A stretch of DNA of 64,000 nt from Cycas panzhihuaensis. Its lineage: Eukaryota > Cycadophyta. A model generated the notes under the pieces. That model searched no databases. It was not told the origin of the DNA and saw only the letters and a list, made by a program, of their open reading frames with translations. Shown here in pieces: positions 1 to 10,849 of this stretch. Location of the stretch: assembly GCA_023213395.1 (NCBI GenBank), contig CM041465.1, positions 158,789,741 through 158,853,740 on the forward strand, given 5' to 3'. Position 1 is the first letter of the stretch. Every line of letters starts with the position of its first letter. The translations under genes and the position numbers were made by a program.

Positions 1-159
1 GAGCGTTGTTAGAAGAAAGCGAAAAGAGGAAGATGAAATAAGTATGTTGGGGGCTGCCCAACTGAAATGCAGGATAAGAAGGCTATCTAAAGCAGGAACA
101 CCAACGAAAAGGGGAAGCGAAACTAGTTCCCTACTAGCAGTCCCCAGTATGGTCGCGAG
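1..159 (-). other. Tat-1 internal leader, 5' end of a gypsy element running off the window
   Basis: Read on the minus strand this follows directly from the LTR that ends at 160. It matches the post-LTR leader of Tat-3 (31295-31440) almost throughout: PBS, then the '...cttccccttttcgttggtg' stretch, a pyrimidine-rich CTTTAG splice acceptor (AG at 88-87), and a 'gttgggcagcccccaa' stretch. The rest of Tat-1 (gag-pol and 3' LTR) lies to the left, outside the window. Confidence 0.8.
141..158 (-). other. Tat-1 primer binding site
   Basis: The minus strand reads TCGCGACCATACTGGGGA one base after the LTR terminus. The same site in Tat-3 (31296-31313) is TGGCGACCATACTGGGGA. Its position just after the LTR and its conservation mark it as the tRNA primer binding site. 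I did not determine which tRNA it matches; known Tat/Ogre elements use similar TGGCGAC... sites. The second base (C for G) is a mismatch to the TGG end expected of a PBS. Confidence 0.75.
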
Positions 160-2746
160 TGAAACGCTTGCCGCAGGGTGGTGTCCTTACGTCTAGCAAA
201 TGGAATGAAATGTGGAAATTTAAATTAAACTAAACAGCAAGGACTTCACCTCGTAGGGCATCCATGCGCTGAAGCGCGGATTCGGCACTATAGAGGTGCC
301 TGGTTGCTTCCAGGTAGCCGTGCAAAGCGAGGCCTTCCTACCCCTCGGATGGCTAGGAAGAGGAGGAAAAAACGTGGCGCATTGCGTCTTCTCAAGGAAA
401 TGAGAAGGTAACGAAACAGGAAGGCAAGTAAAGTAGCGTCTAAGTGTAGGCTAAAAAGGGGGTAAAACGCGAGTAGCTCTAACATAAAGTAAACAATCTA
501 ATTATGCTAAGCTAACCAATAGATAAAACAATGTAAAGTAAACACATATTCCTTTTTCCCTTTCAATTCTTTATATGCTCTTAACTATGCAAGCATATGC
601 ATAAAAGACAATGGCATAAAGAAGATATATAGGGATAAGAAAAGTACCTGGACCCATCGTCCGAATGGAGTGCTATTCATCCCTTTGCTTCCCGCTCCTT
701 CCTGCTCCACTCGTTGCACATTCGATGCCGGTCGGCGATAGTTGTCGTAAGCAACCGAAGAGGGGCTAACTTACCTCCCCTTAAGCATGCAAAAGTAAAC
801 GGTGGAAAAGAAGCAAACAATGGGAAATGACAAGAAATGCACTAAATGTAGAACTAACCTGCGATGGGTTTTGTTCCATGCACAGCTCCACCGATGCAAG
901 ATCTTACAAACAAACTAGGCGAGTACCTCCCTCTCGGAAGAGGGCCCACAAAGTAGATCGAGTATAGATGCTAAACTCAAATGGAACTACATAAAACTAA
1001 GCTAAGCATTAATATGTAATAAAAATCTCCTGCAAACATGCACCACAAGCGACACCCAAAAAAGAAGAGTATAGCCTCAGAATGGCTAACTCACCCACAA
1101 GGAATCTCCACTCAACTCGGAAAGGGGAAACAGACTCACAACAAGGTCACATGGCAGCAAATAGTGAGAAAGAAGAGAGTAATGGTAAGGTATGCAGACA
1201 CCCAAGGAACGAGATGCTACGAACAATAAATCAATGGGTTGGGTGAATGGCAAACCGTTAACCGGCAAGAAAAGGGTTTGGGGCTTATGCAGGGCCCAAA
1301 ACCAGCGGATGGAATTCTAGAACTGGCGTGGCAGCGGGTTGCCAATGCTGGTTTAGCTCCGAAACTGGATTCCCAAACCCCCTAACCTGATTCCTAGGAA
1401 GGCACTAAAGACAAAGGGAAAGAGAATAAGGGACAGAACCCTTGGGGAGAAGGACAACAAAGGGGACAGAACCCTGCCTTCCTCCCTCAAATCCTCTTTG
1501 TATTGCCCCTTTGCAACAACCACCTAAGAATAGGTTGGTTGGGATGATTGGGAGAAGCAATAATATTTCAAAAGATAAGAAAGTAATGCTAATTAAGTAC
1601 AACAACATGAAGGTGCACAAACTAAAAGTTTATTCACCAAAACATGAAGAAACAATACAAATTGTAGAGTAGATGTAGGGTGTACCTTGTCGTGGAAGAA
1701 GCAAGCATGAATTTGCTGTTAAAAATAGCAGAGATAACCAACATTTGGTAGATAATAGTGGCAGATTTTGGAAAGAGAAGTGTGAAGATATTCTTGTAAG
1801 TTTGGGGCTTTGGCAGCTTGTCTTTTTTGGAGCTTTTGATGGTAATCTTCCTTGAAGCCTTGGCAACCTGCAAGAAGATGTAAAGCCTGCTGTTTGGAGA
1901 TGTAGGGGCAGCAATGGTCCTTGGAATCAAGCTTGCAGCAGTGTGTCCTTCCTTGTAGCAGATTTATGTGAGGGTTGTGTATGTTTTCTACGTAAATTGA
2001 GCAAAAAGTTGTAAAAATGAACAAAAGATCTCTCAAAATAAAGAGGAAAACTCCCTTTATCCCCTGTTCACTGTAGGTGAACGTTGGGGATGTCAGGGCA
2101 ACACAAATGAGCAGGTGCCATGTGGCAGTTCTGTGAAAAAAGCAGAAACTGCCGCGTGATTCTCTTTTTTTAAATTTCAAACAACAGATCTTGTGGTAAA
2201 TTTGGCCAGATCAAGAACAAAGATCTGCATCGCTAAGTTTACTGATGGTACCAAGTCGACAAGAAAAAGATAAAAAAAAAAGCAGAAATAAAGGTTTTGG
2301 AGTTATTGCTAAAGGTAAATTAAGCCTGAAACAACTGGGGGAAATACTCAGATGATGGGCAAGTAGCCAAAACAGTAAAATGAGTTTCAACCAAGGAATT
2401 AATCGGACTTGGAGGAGACTACAACATGAGCAAAATGTCGTAACATGGGCAAACATGACTGGCTGAGGCATCCCGAGAGGTCGTGGAGATGGAGTGGGTG
2501 GCTGTGCGCCATATGGGGTGTAGCATTCGCTGAGGAATGCCGCCATTGTGAGTCGTCATAGGCTAAAAGTGTGCTGTAAGCACAAGCACTATGATCAGGT
2601 AAAGAAGCAATGCAGGCAGGTAAGCATATGCCAAGTAGTCTATGCTAAACAATCTCATCCAAACAAGAGTAGGGAGAAGTGAGAACGCATACCTGAATAT
2701 ACCTAAGTCGATGTGTCTCGAGTCCATTCCCAGTAGCTGGGAAACA
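160..2746 (-). repeat. Tat-1 5' LTR (Ty3/gypsy, Tat type)
   Basis: This 2.59-kb LTR runs on the minus strand from TGTTTCCCAGC (2746) to ...AGCGTTTCA (160), giving TG...CA ends. It aligns in order with the four LTRs at 28815, 39931, 50053 and 54965: the 'gggaatggactcgagacac' start, the 'cccccaacgttcac' promoter-proximal block (near 2070-2100), the 'cccttggggagaagg' block (1440-1455), the 'ggctaactcacccac' block (1084-1100), and the leader splice donor GGGGAG|GTAAGT (GT at 774-773). It is the most diverged member of the set. The PBS at its left end makes it a 5' LTR. It abuts LINE sequence at 2747, so Tat-1 inserted into the 3' part of that LINE; the right-hand target copy would be ACATC (2747-2751), and its partner is off the window. 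Confidence 0.85.
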
Positions 2747-3049
2747 ACATCTAACTGCTATATCTAGCCTTTGCAACCTCATATACTGGTTCTATGCCGC
2801 ACTTAAGTAAAATCCTATTCTTAGTCAGGGTTGTATGCTTCTCCTTGATGTTTCTGACATTTTCCCTAATGCCCATACAGACTTTATTGAAGATGGCATA
2901 CTGGTCCATCTGATTCCCCTCGAAGATTCTTCAGTTTCTCTCCTTCCATATATTTCGTGCTAGTATCGGCAGTGCGCTCTTCCAAATACAAATTTTAAGA
3001 TTTTATCAACAAAGCTTGCTAAGCAAGCCATAGATCAACAACCTTTTCC

Positions 3050-6000
3050 GAAAAGGTCTAGTACACCTCCAGTTTTTCCAGCAACATCCTCCACACCTCC
3101 TTTGAGAATGAGCACCTAAGGAAGATATGATCCATGGATTCCTCTTCTTTGCGACATAGTATGCACCTATTAGGCAGGTGGAACCCTCTCTTTTTGAGGT
3201 TATCTACGGTGAGTATTTTGTTCCTCAAACAGATCCGCCAAAAAACTACTATCTTAGGGATAAGAAGAAGCTTCCAAACGCCTTTTAATATTGGATTCCT
3301 CTAGTCACCTCTCATTAGACATAAGTAGTGGTACCCCTATTTGGTGGTGTATTCGCTAGACAAGCTCAAGGGCCACACAACTGAATCCGGCGAAGGTGTT
3401 TTAAGGATATAACTCTTTCCCAGGATCCTTTGGATTTTGTAAAGTCCCTCCTGCAAAGGTTGCTCGTCCTGGATTTCCTTAAAATTTCTCCAACTTCTGT
3501 TTCTTCCACTCCCGGTCTAGTAGTCTTTTACGTGTATTCTAGAATGCCTGACACAGGTGCCTTGGATAGGAGCTAGATTAGGGTATTTCTTTAGAGCCTT
3601 GTCACAGCACCACGCATCCTGCTAGAACCTAATGGAGCTGCCATCTCCCAATCTCCATTTCAGGTCTTCTCTGATAGCTTTCCAAGCTTTTAGAATACTC
3701 CTCCAGATGGTTGCGCCAACCGACGAGGCAATGTTTTCTATGAGAGAGTAACCTTGAAGATATTTTCGTGATAGAATCTTCTCCCATAATCTCTCTCCCC
3801 CTTTGATTAATCGCCATCCCATCTTGGCCCTGAGAACAACATTAAAAGATGGAATCTTTATGAGATTGAGACCTCCAGCCCATTTCAGAGTACAAACTTG
3901 TTTCAGCTCACTAGATATATCCTGTCTTTATTCTCTGCCCCTGACTAGAGGAATCTCTTCTGGATAGTTTTGATAATGTCTGAGATTCCAGGCGGTATTC
4001 TAAAGATGGACATCTAGAAGATTGGGATGCTCTGAAGCGTTGAAGCCACTAGCTGGAGCTTCCCCACTAGACTTAAGAGGGCACCTTTCTAGCCAGCCAA
4101 CTTCCTTTATATTCTAACAATGAGGGGTTTCTACATTTCTTTGGTCATCTTACCTACGAAGAGAGGTAATCCGAGGTAAGTTGTGGGGAGCTTCTTAATA
4201 CCCATCCCTAAAATCCTGCTGATCCTACCTTGGGTACAGCCCAGGATATTTATGAAGTAGACATTACTCTTGTTGAAACTTATCTTCTGGTTCGTAGCCC
4301 TCCCAAAGTGTCCCAAAATCTCCTTGAATTTAGATGCCTCTCTTAAGGCAGCTTTCCCTAAGAAGATATTATCATCCATAGATTGGTGGTGGACCACATT
4401 GTCCACCCTTGATGTCAGTTTTATGCCATTGATAATCCCTTGCCTTCTAGTTGACTCCATAGTTCTACCCAACATTTCAACCATCATTATGTATAGGAAG
4501 GGAAAGAGAGGATCACCTTGTCTCAGCCCCCTAGATCCTGGGAAAAAGCTGGAAGATGAGCCATTGATAATAATTGAGAATTGTGGATTGCCTATACAAA
4601 GCTTAATCCAAGTCCGCCAAGGTTCCCCAAAGCCAAATGCCTCTAGACAATCTAGAAGGCACTCCCAGGAGACCTTATCAAAGGCCTTAATGAGGTCAAT
4701 CTTGATGAGCATCATGGGCTCCTTCCTTTCCGTGATCGAATGAATTATTTCATGAACTACTATGAAACCATCATAGATCTGTCTGCCCTGGAGGAAACCA
4801 TCCTGATTTTGGGAGATAATATTTGGTATAATTTTCTTTAGTCTATTGACCAAGACCTTAGTTATAATCTTGTATTTAATATTGCAGAGACTAATGGGGC
4901 AAAATTTTCCATTCTTTTCGCCCCTTCTTTCTTAGGGATGAGAAAGAGGAATGTGGTCTGCCATTCCTGCAGAATCTTGTTATTTATATAGAACTCCTAT
5001 AGAGCTTCCTTAAGGTCATCCTTGATAATGTCCCAAAACTCCTGAAAAAACCCCAGGGGAAATCCATCGGGGCCCAAAGTTTTGTCTCTCTTTATGCCAA
5101 AAAGAGCCGTCCTTACTTCTTCCTGAGTAAAAGGGGCTATCAACTGAGCATTTTGTGCTTCGTTCACTAGACTAGGGATGTTTCTTAGGAAGTCCTTCCT
5201 TCTGTCCTTATCGCCATCCTGCGGTTCAGTATATAAGTCCTTGAAATATTCACTTGCCATCTCCTTCATGTCTTCCATCGAGCTTACTATCAAGACATCT
5301 TCCCTTTGTAGACTATTAATTCTGTTACTCACTCTATGCTTAGTTGTGGTCATATGGAAAAGTTTTGTGTTTCTATCACCTTTGGCCAACCATAGTGCCC
5401 TGGATTTTTGTCTCCAATGGATTTCCTCTCTGATGAGAATCTCCTCCAGGTTCTTAGCAAAATCCTTCTCTGTCTTGTCTAGCTCTAGGAATTTGCCCTC
5501 CCATTGCATCTTGTCCTCTGTTTCTTTCAGATCGCGGATGGTTTTATCCTTTAGTTAATGGATGTTTTGAAAAACTTCCTTATTCCATACCTTTACTTGT
5601 CTTTTTACCAACTCTAGTTTCTTCGAAAATCTATACATTGCATGGCCACAAATTTAAACTTCCCACCATTCCTCAATCTTCTTTCGGAAATCAGGGTGGC
5701 GAAGCCACACTAGTTCGAACCTAAAAACAGATCCAATATATTTTCCTAGGTCCAAAAATTGAAACAAGAGGGGGGAATGGTTTAAATTAATCCTTGACGG
5801 GGCCTCAAGGGTGAAGTCCTTAAAGCACCTCATCCAATCATAGTTGACCACCCTATCCAATTCGATTTGTATTAAGTCATCCCCCATATGCTTGTTGGAC
5901 TAGGTATACGAAGCATCCCTAAGCTTAACGTCCTCCAGACCCCCCTACTGTAGGAAGTCACTGAACTTACTCATACTACTAGTCCAACCTACTGTACCAC

Positions 6001-6454
6001 CTCTCGTATTCCCTGGGCACAACGCCGAGTTGAAGTCCCCCGCCAGTAGCCATGGTTCTCAGCAATCCCTATGGGCCGCCAGTATTCTATCCTAGAGCTT
6101 CTTCCTGGCCTCCTAAAGATTTAGGGCATAGACGTTAGTGGCTATCCATCTACGGTTGTTGCTTTTATTTATTAACCATACCAATATAAAGGATTCCTCG
6201 GCCAGATAGATTTCTCTAGACCACGTCCTCGGATTCCATAGTACCATTAGGCCCCCAACTCCTTGAGCATAGTCAATCTCTATGCCCTTGGCCTTCCTCC
6301 AAATTTTGTTCCTGGTCCTTGGACCATTCTCCTTATTTAACTTTGTTTCCTGTAAGAAGATTAAATCTGGGCGGTGTCTATTCCTCATATCCCTAATAAT
6401 TCTCTGTTTCGAGGGGGCATTTAGTCCGCTGACATTCCACGATATAATTATCAT
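3050..6454 (-). pseudogene. LINE ORF2: endonuclease - reverse transcriptase - zf-RVT, broken
   Basis: The protein would nick target DNA and copy the LINE RNA at the nick. Reading starts at 6454 with an APE-type endonuclease start (ISWNVSGLNAPSKQ, then FLQETKL and GGLMVLWNP). The catalytic SDH motif near 5790 reads LNHSP. One frame runs from 6454 to 4997 with several stops; a frameshift follows, and the RT core lies at 4853-4131: GFLQGRQIYDG, KIDLIKAFDKVSW, RGLRQGDPLFPFLYIM, and an active site SMDDNIF in place of the usual FADD. A thumb/connection piece follows at 3822-3622, and a zf-RVT-like CILCRKEEESMDHIFLRC near 3170-3100. The domains are in the normal order and the damage is stops and frameshifts, so this is a dead copy, not a different protein. 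Confidence 0.88.
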
Positions 6455-6582
6455 CCTTTCCTTCTTTGCTTCCAGACTTCAACGGTCTCACCTTTCGATG
6501 GATCTCTGCCTTCTACCCTAGATCTGAGATTAGGCCCTTCTAGGAAGACCTCATTTAGAGTTTTCTGGTTGCCTTGATCCAC

Positions 6583-7971
6583 CTAGGCAGCTGCTTCTTT
6601 TTCTCTTAACAGTTTCAAAGGTGGCCTACCCACCCTCTTCTCGGTGCCCACAACTGGCTGCTTCTTCTGGGTCGTAACCGAATGTACTAAGGTATCTTGG
6701 GTTGACGTCCATAGTTCCTCCGAAGTGGGCATCTTAAGACCTTCAACCCTTTCCAATCGCGTTTGGTTCTCTGATTCTTTTATTGTCTTCTCTCCAGCAT
6801 TTGAGGAGGAAACCTTTCCATACAGGGGGGGCATACCTAACCCCATCACAACATCCACACCTCGTTTCCTCTGTGGCTCGGGCATGTGTGCTAAAGTAAA
6901 TTGGGCCGAAGAAACTGGCCCAACTGGGGTGATAGCCCCTAGGCCGTCCTCTCCATTCGGGATCGCCGGGGCCACGAGATCCTGGGCAACCTGCTCTTTT
7001 TCCTCTAGGAGCGTGTCTTCCTCACTGGGGTCAAAACCCAGATTCAAATGAGGGGTACTATGCAGTTCTGGAGGAGGGTCGACTCGACCCTCTGTGGTTA
7101 CAAGAGCCTCCATGTGTCCTAGGCTTTCTTGTAACTGCCCTTCCATCCTTATCTTCATCTTCATGGAGTCAGATGCCTCTTGGGGTTTTGGCTCTAAGGG
7201 AACCTCTTGTTTCTCACCCTTTGAGATCTGCACACCTAGACACTTCTGGGAAAGGTGTCCAAGGTTTCTACAAAGGGAGTATCTAAAATGCTCCATCTCA
7301 TAAAACAATGGCTGTGCCCAGCTCCCATCCACCGTGTCCATCCATATATCATCCAGAAGGGGTTTGTCAATCTGGACCAGGGCAAAAATCCTAGCGTTTA
7401 TGAGTCAGCTTCTGTTCTTTGTCACTGAGTCTATTGCTAAAAGAGGTCCCACCGCTTTTGCTATTCCTTTTAACACTTCGGAGTTCCAATGATGTAAGGG
7501 AAGGCCCTGTAATTGGATCCATATGGGAGCTTGTCTAATTTTGGGAATAGAGGGATCAAAATCCCTATGCCATTTTTCAAGAGATAAGGCCTTTCTACCA
7601 AGCATCCATGGGGCCCTTAAGAGAATACTAGCCATTTCCTCATATGAAAAGAATTTAAATAGCACGTAGCCCTTTGGAATGACTATTACTTCCACATTGC
7701 CTACCATTTTCCATTTGGTCCTTGTCAAATTCCTGATGGTTTCTAGGCCTGGTTTGGGTCTAGAGAATCTGCTGACAAGGTAGTTCTCCCAATGTTTCAC
7801 AGTTTTCTCCAATAGAGCCTGAGGAATTTTTAGTCTGACCTTGCTATCCTGTATCTCAGGTGTTAAATCGAATGTTTCCTCCTCATTTGCTTTCAGAACA
7901 TCACAATAGGATCTCCCAAGTGAAAGGTTGGGGTTTTGGTTCTGGTTTTGAGATGTATGGTCCTTATCCAT
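6583..7971 (-). pseudogene. LINE ORF1: DUF4283-type RNA-binding protein with zinc knuckle, one internal stop
   Basis: One frame of about 460 codons begins at ATG 7971 (MDKDHTSQNQNQN) and is broken by a single TGA at 7407-7405; it then continues in the same frame to 6583. Residues of roughly 30-190 resemble the DUF4283 domain of plant LINE ORF1 proteins (LEKWHRDFDPSIPKI, APIWIQLQGLPLHHW). After the stop, a zinc-knuckle region reads YSLCRNLGHLSQKC, in which the first cysteine of the usual CX2CX4HX4C is tyrosine. The C-terminal part is hydrophilic and low in motifs. ORF1 proteins coat LINE RNA. The near-intact frame shows that this LINE is much younger than the copia elements nearby. Confidence 0.85.
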
Positions 7972-7981
7972 ATTTAAAAGA

Positions 7982-8400
7982 TTATAAACTGCAGAGAAAA
8001 AACCCCAAGTAAGGGCAATAATGGCATACCATGGCCCTAGGCATAATAGTTGTCACAGCCTCTGACTTCCTCTCTGGTTTGTCTTTCTTTGCCCGGTCCG
8101 GGAGGCTACCGTTCATCTCCTTCGCTAGGCGTCCACCATCTCCTGACAAAACGTTGTTGTTCCTGTCAAGTCTGTACAAGAGGTTGGAAGATCGATCCTC
8201 AACCAGTCTCCCCCCCATCACGTCTTGTTTGTGGGGATAGGTCGCCCCAATAGAGTCTTTAAGCCCAGTCAAGGCATCCATGCTTGTGCCAACCGAGGGA
8301 CGCCATAGCGTCCAGATCTTCTGAAGCCTGCCTCGTGCCGCCACCCAAGCTACAGACAAAACCCTATCTAGTTGCAGAAGCTCACCTTCTCCATTCTCTT
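7982..8400 (-). other. LINE 5' untranslated region
   Basis: GC-richer sequence upstream of ORF1 on the minus strand. It holds an open frame of 125 codons (8359-7982), but nothing in it resembles a known domain and its start lies against the LINE edge, so I read it as the 5' UTR with internal promoter, not as a gene. Confidence 0.45.
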
Positions 8401-8749
8401 TATCTGATATATTAAAGCCTTTCTAATAAACTAGTTAATTTACACTTATAATAAGGGTAAAATATGAGGAAAAAAGGGTATTAGCTAATCTTACAAAGTT
8501 TTCATTATAAAAATCCATTCCATTTACTATTTCATTAATTAGGCTTACTATATTACTTGGGATCATCTTAAATTAATATTAGAGCCTCAATCTTGTTCCT
8601 ATGGATTTTGTTTTGTACAATTTCTTTCATTTGACTTTGTTACATCCACTTGTAATCAAGATCTTCTACTACCAAAATTACCATCAAGCTATTCAATCTA
8701 CCCCATATATTATCTCCAACATATTTTGTCTTATTATCTCTATCTTATC

Positions 8750-8830
8750 ATATTTTTAGTTTTAAGAGTCTCCTTATTTCACTCTACCTTATCTCTATAT
8801 TTTTAGTTTTAAGAGTCTCCTTATTTCACT
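8750..8830 (+). repeat. Local tandem duplication, period 47 bp
   Basis: The string tttttagttttaagagtct and the bases after it through 'ccttatttcact' occur twice, 47 bp apart (first copy to about 8783, second to about 8830). This is a simple two-copy duplication in AT-rich DNA. Confidence 0.8.
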
Positions 8831-9234
8831 TATCATCTTCCAAATGCCTTATTATCTTGCATGGCATCTCCCTACTCTGTTTGTGTCCCAAATTTACCTA
8901 TTGCTTTATTTGGCATCTCCTAGCATCTCTTTATTTCATTGACCATCTACCAAGCATCTCCGTACTCTATCTACATCCCATTCCATTATAGACTATCCTT
9001 ATTTCCATGTCACAATTGGGCTATTAATGTAATATTGAGCCATCAAACTTTGAGATTTTGTGGGTGTTTGAGGACTTCACAACAACTACATCATCATCAT
9101 GGATGTTTGACTAGTCAGGTTGTGAAAGCTTCAACTACATAAAACCCAAGCAAGACTTTCGGGCATATGCATTTTTTGTATATATTCTTAAAAGTTTTTC
9201 ATCTTATTAAAGTAGGAATATTCTTTAACTATAT

Positions 9235-9257
9235 TATATATATATATATATATATAT
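9235..9257 (+). repeat. (TA)n microsatellite
   Basis: An uninterrupted TA run of about 11 units in AT-rich DNA. Confidence 0.95.
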
Positions 9258-10374
9258 TTTGCCTCTTTTGGTAAAATTATGTAATTAGTTAGTAGGTAGT
9301 TTATTTAATTCTTTATTATACTATTGCCTTACTATTTTGGTTATCAATTTATTATCATTTTATTCATCATTTTATTATTATTTTGTTATTGTTCCCTTTG
9401 TTTGTTTACTTTATTATTTATTCACCCCATTAATTTGCCAACTATATCCTTATTTTATTATTAGTATTTTGTTCAATTTATTACATTGGTTATTATTTTT
9501 ATTATTCTAAATATTAATTCCTTTAGTATTTTATTAGTAATCTAACTTCAGCCCCATTAATCTTTTAATAAACCTACAATTAGAGAAACTGCACTGGTTC
9601 TTATTGAAATAGACTTTTTCATAGAGAAGTTAATTGTTCAACACTACATAATACCTAAATAACGGTAAGGAAACAATTAGAAAACACTTGGGTATGCATC
9701 ATTATTCTAATTTTAAAAGCATCTAGTCACTTGTAGCCTATAATATCTCATCCTCAAACACATAATAAGTACATTAAACTATATAATTAGATGCCCATTT
9801 GAGGGGGGTTATCTTTAAAACTATTATGCACACTATTCAAAATGCAAGGTTGAAGGATATAATATAAGAAATATTGACATAATTACAATTAATAACAATT
9901 ATTTTGTGTTGATCCTAAAACACTAAGGGTATTATCAAGGGGAGGGTTTAAAACCTATAATAAATTCATGAAATCCAAATAGGAACTCAAACCAAGGTAG
10001 CAATAGAGACACGAAAGGAAGGTCTCTTAAATGACATCATCATAGGGTAGAAGACAATACTAAGGAAATTCAACAAATCTAATATGAGAACATGAATGGG
10101 ACTTGACATAAGGATATGAATGAACCAATAATAATATGTTTGAATTATTACAAAAACCTCTTGACAGAAGACCAAAAGTGGTTCCATATAATTCTTCTTT
10201 AACTACTTCCAAACCCTCTAAATGCATAAGAAAAACAAGTTCAAAATTTTGATAATATAACATTTCAATAAGAAATAGAATTCCTACAAATTAAGGGTTT
10301 AGATTTAATAAATATAATAGTATTTATGATTAGCCAAAATGAAAGATAGTAAGAAAGTTCCCCTTACCACCCTA

Positions 10375-10523
10375 TGCTAAATTAAAGAGTAGGATCATAA
10401 AACATATGTGCATATAATAAAAAAGCAAAAACTAAAAATAATTATAAATCAATACACATTTAATGCATCAAACTACGATTGTCAAATTGGTTGAGCAATC
10501 ATTTTGAATTTTGGCAAGGCTTC

Positions 10524-10587
<64 letters not shown>

Positions 10588-10809
10588 GTATCGTACTTAA
10601 TTTATAAGCATTTGAAACCTGAATATATAAAAGTAATTAACTGACATAACGAGTTAATGTTATTGGTCCCATTATGCAGCAAGTAGGTGGACCTAACCTA
10701 TTTCTAAATTACAATTTGATTGTACAAGGAAGGTCACACCCTATGTTATAATAGGTATATAATTCATGAAAAATATATTACAATAGAGGTGTCATTAGAT
10801 GTTTTAACA
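10375..10809 (-). repeat. Copia-1 3' LTR
   Basis: 435 bp, starting on the minus strand with TGTTAAAACATC (10809) and ending at 10375 with CA. It aligns over its length with the 5' LTR at 17197-17601. It is longer mainly because of an internal TA expansion (10525-10582). Confidence 0.9.
10525..10582 (+). repeat. (TA)n microsatellite inside the Copia-1 3' LTR
   Basis: A pure TA run of about 58 bp. The matching place in the 5' LTR (near 17350-17372) has no such run, so it expanded after insertion. Confidence 0.95.
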
Positions 10810-10820
10810 CCCTCCCTTAA
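10810..10820 (-). other. Copia-1 polypurine tract
   Basis: The minus strand reads TTAAGGGAGGG directly before the 3' LTR start TGTTAAAACATC. Its position and purine content mark it as the plus-strand priming site. Confidence 0.85.
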
Positions 10821-10849
10821 TGACAACTTTGTCTGTCATGACGCTAAGG

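Larger units (their letters stand above)
2752..8400 (-). mobile_element. LINE (plant L1-like non-LTR retrotransposon), decayed
   Basis: A long minus-strand element with the standard plant LINE order: a 5' untranslated part (about 8400-7972), ORF1 (7971-6583) and ORF2 (6454 to about 3050) with endonuclease, reverse transcriptase and a zf-RVT-like tail. The order, the short gap between the ORFs and the lack of LTRs fix the class. The 3' end with its poly-A is not visible, because the Tat-1 LTR begins at 2746 with LINE-like sequence right up to it. The right edge near 8400 is set only by loss of recognisable sequence and a switch to AT-rich DNA; I found no target duplication. Confidence 0.85.
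8401..10369 (+). other. AT-rich intergenic DNA without recognisable gene
   Basis: Very AT-rich, CpG-poor sequence with stops in all frames. It holds a 47-bp-period duplication (8750-8830) and a TA microsatellite (9235-9257). It is the left flank of Copia-1 and, before that insertion, was continuous with 17607 onward. I recognised no coding domain or structural RNA. Confidence 0.6.
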
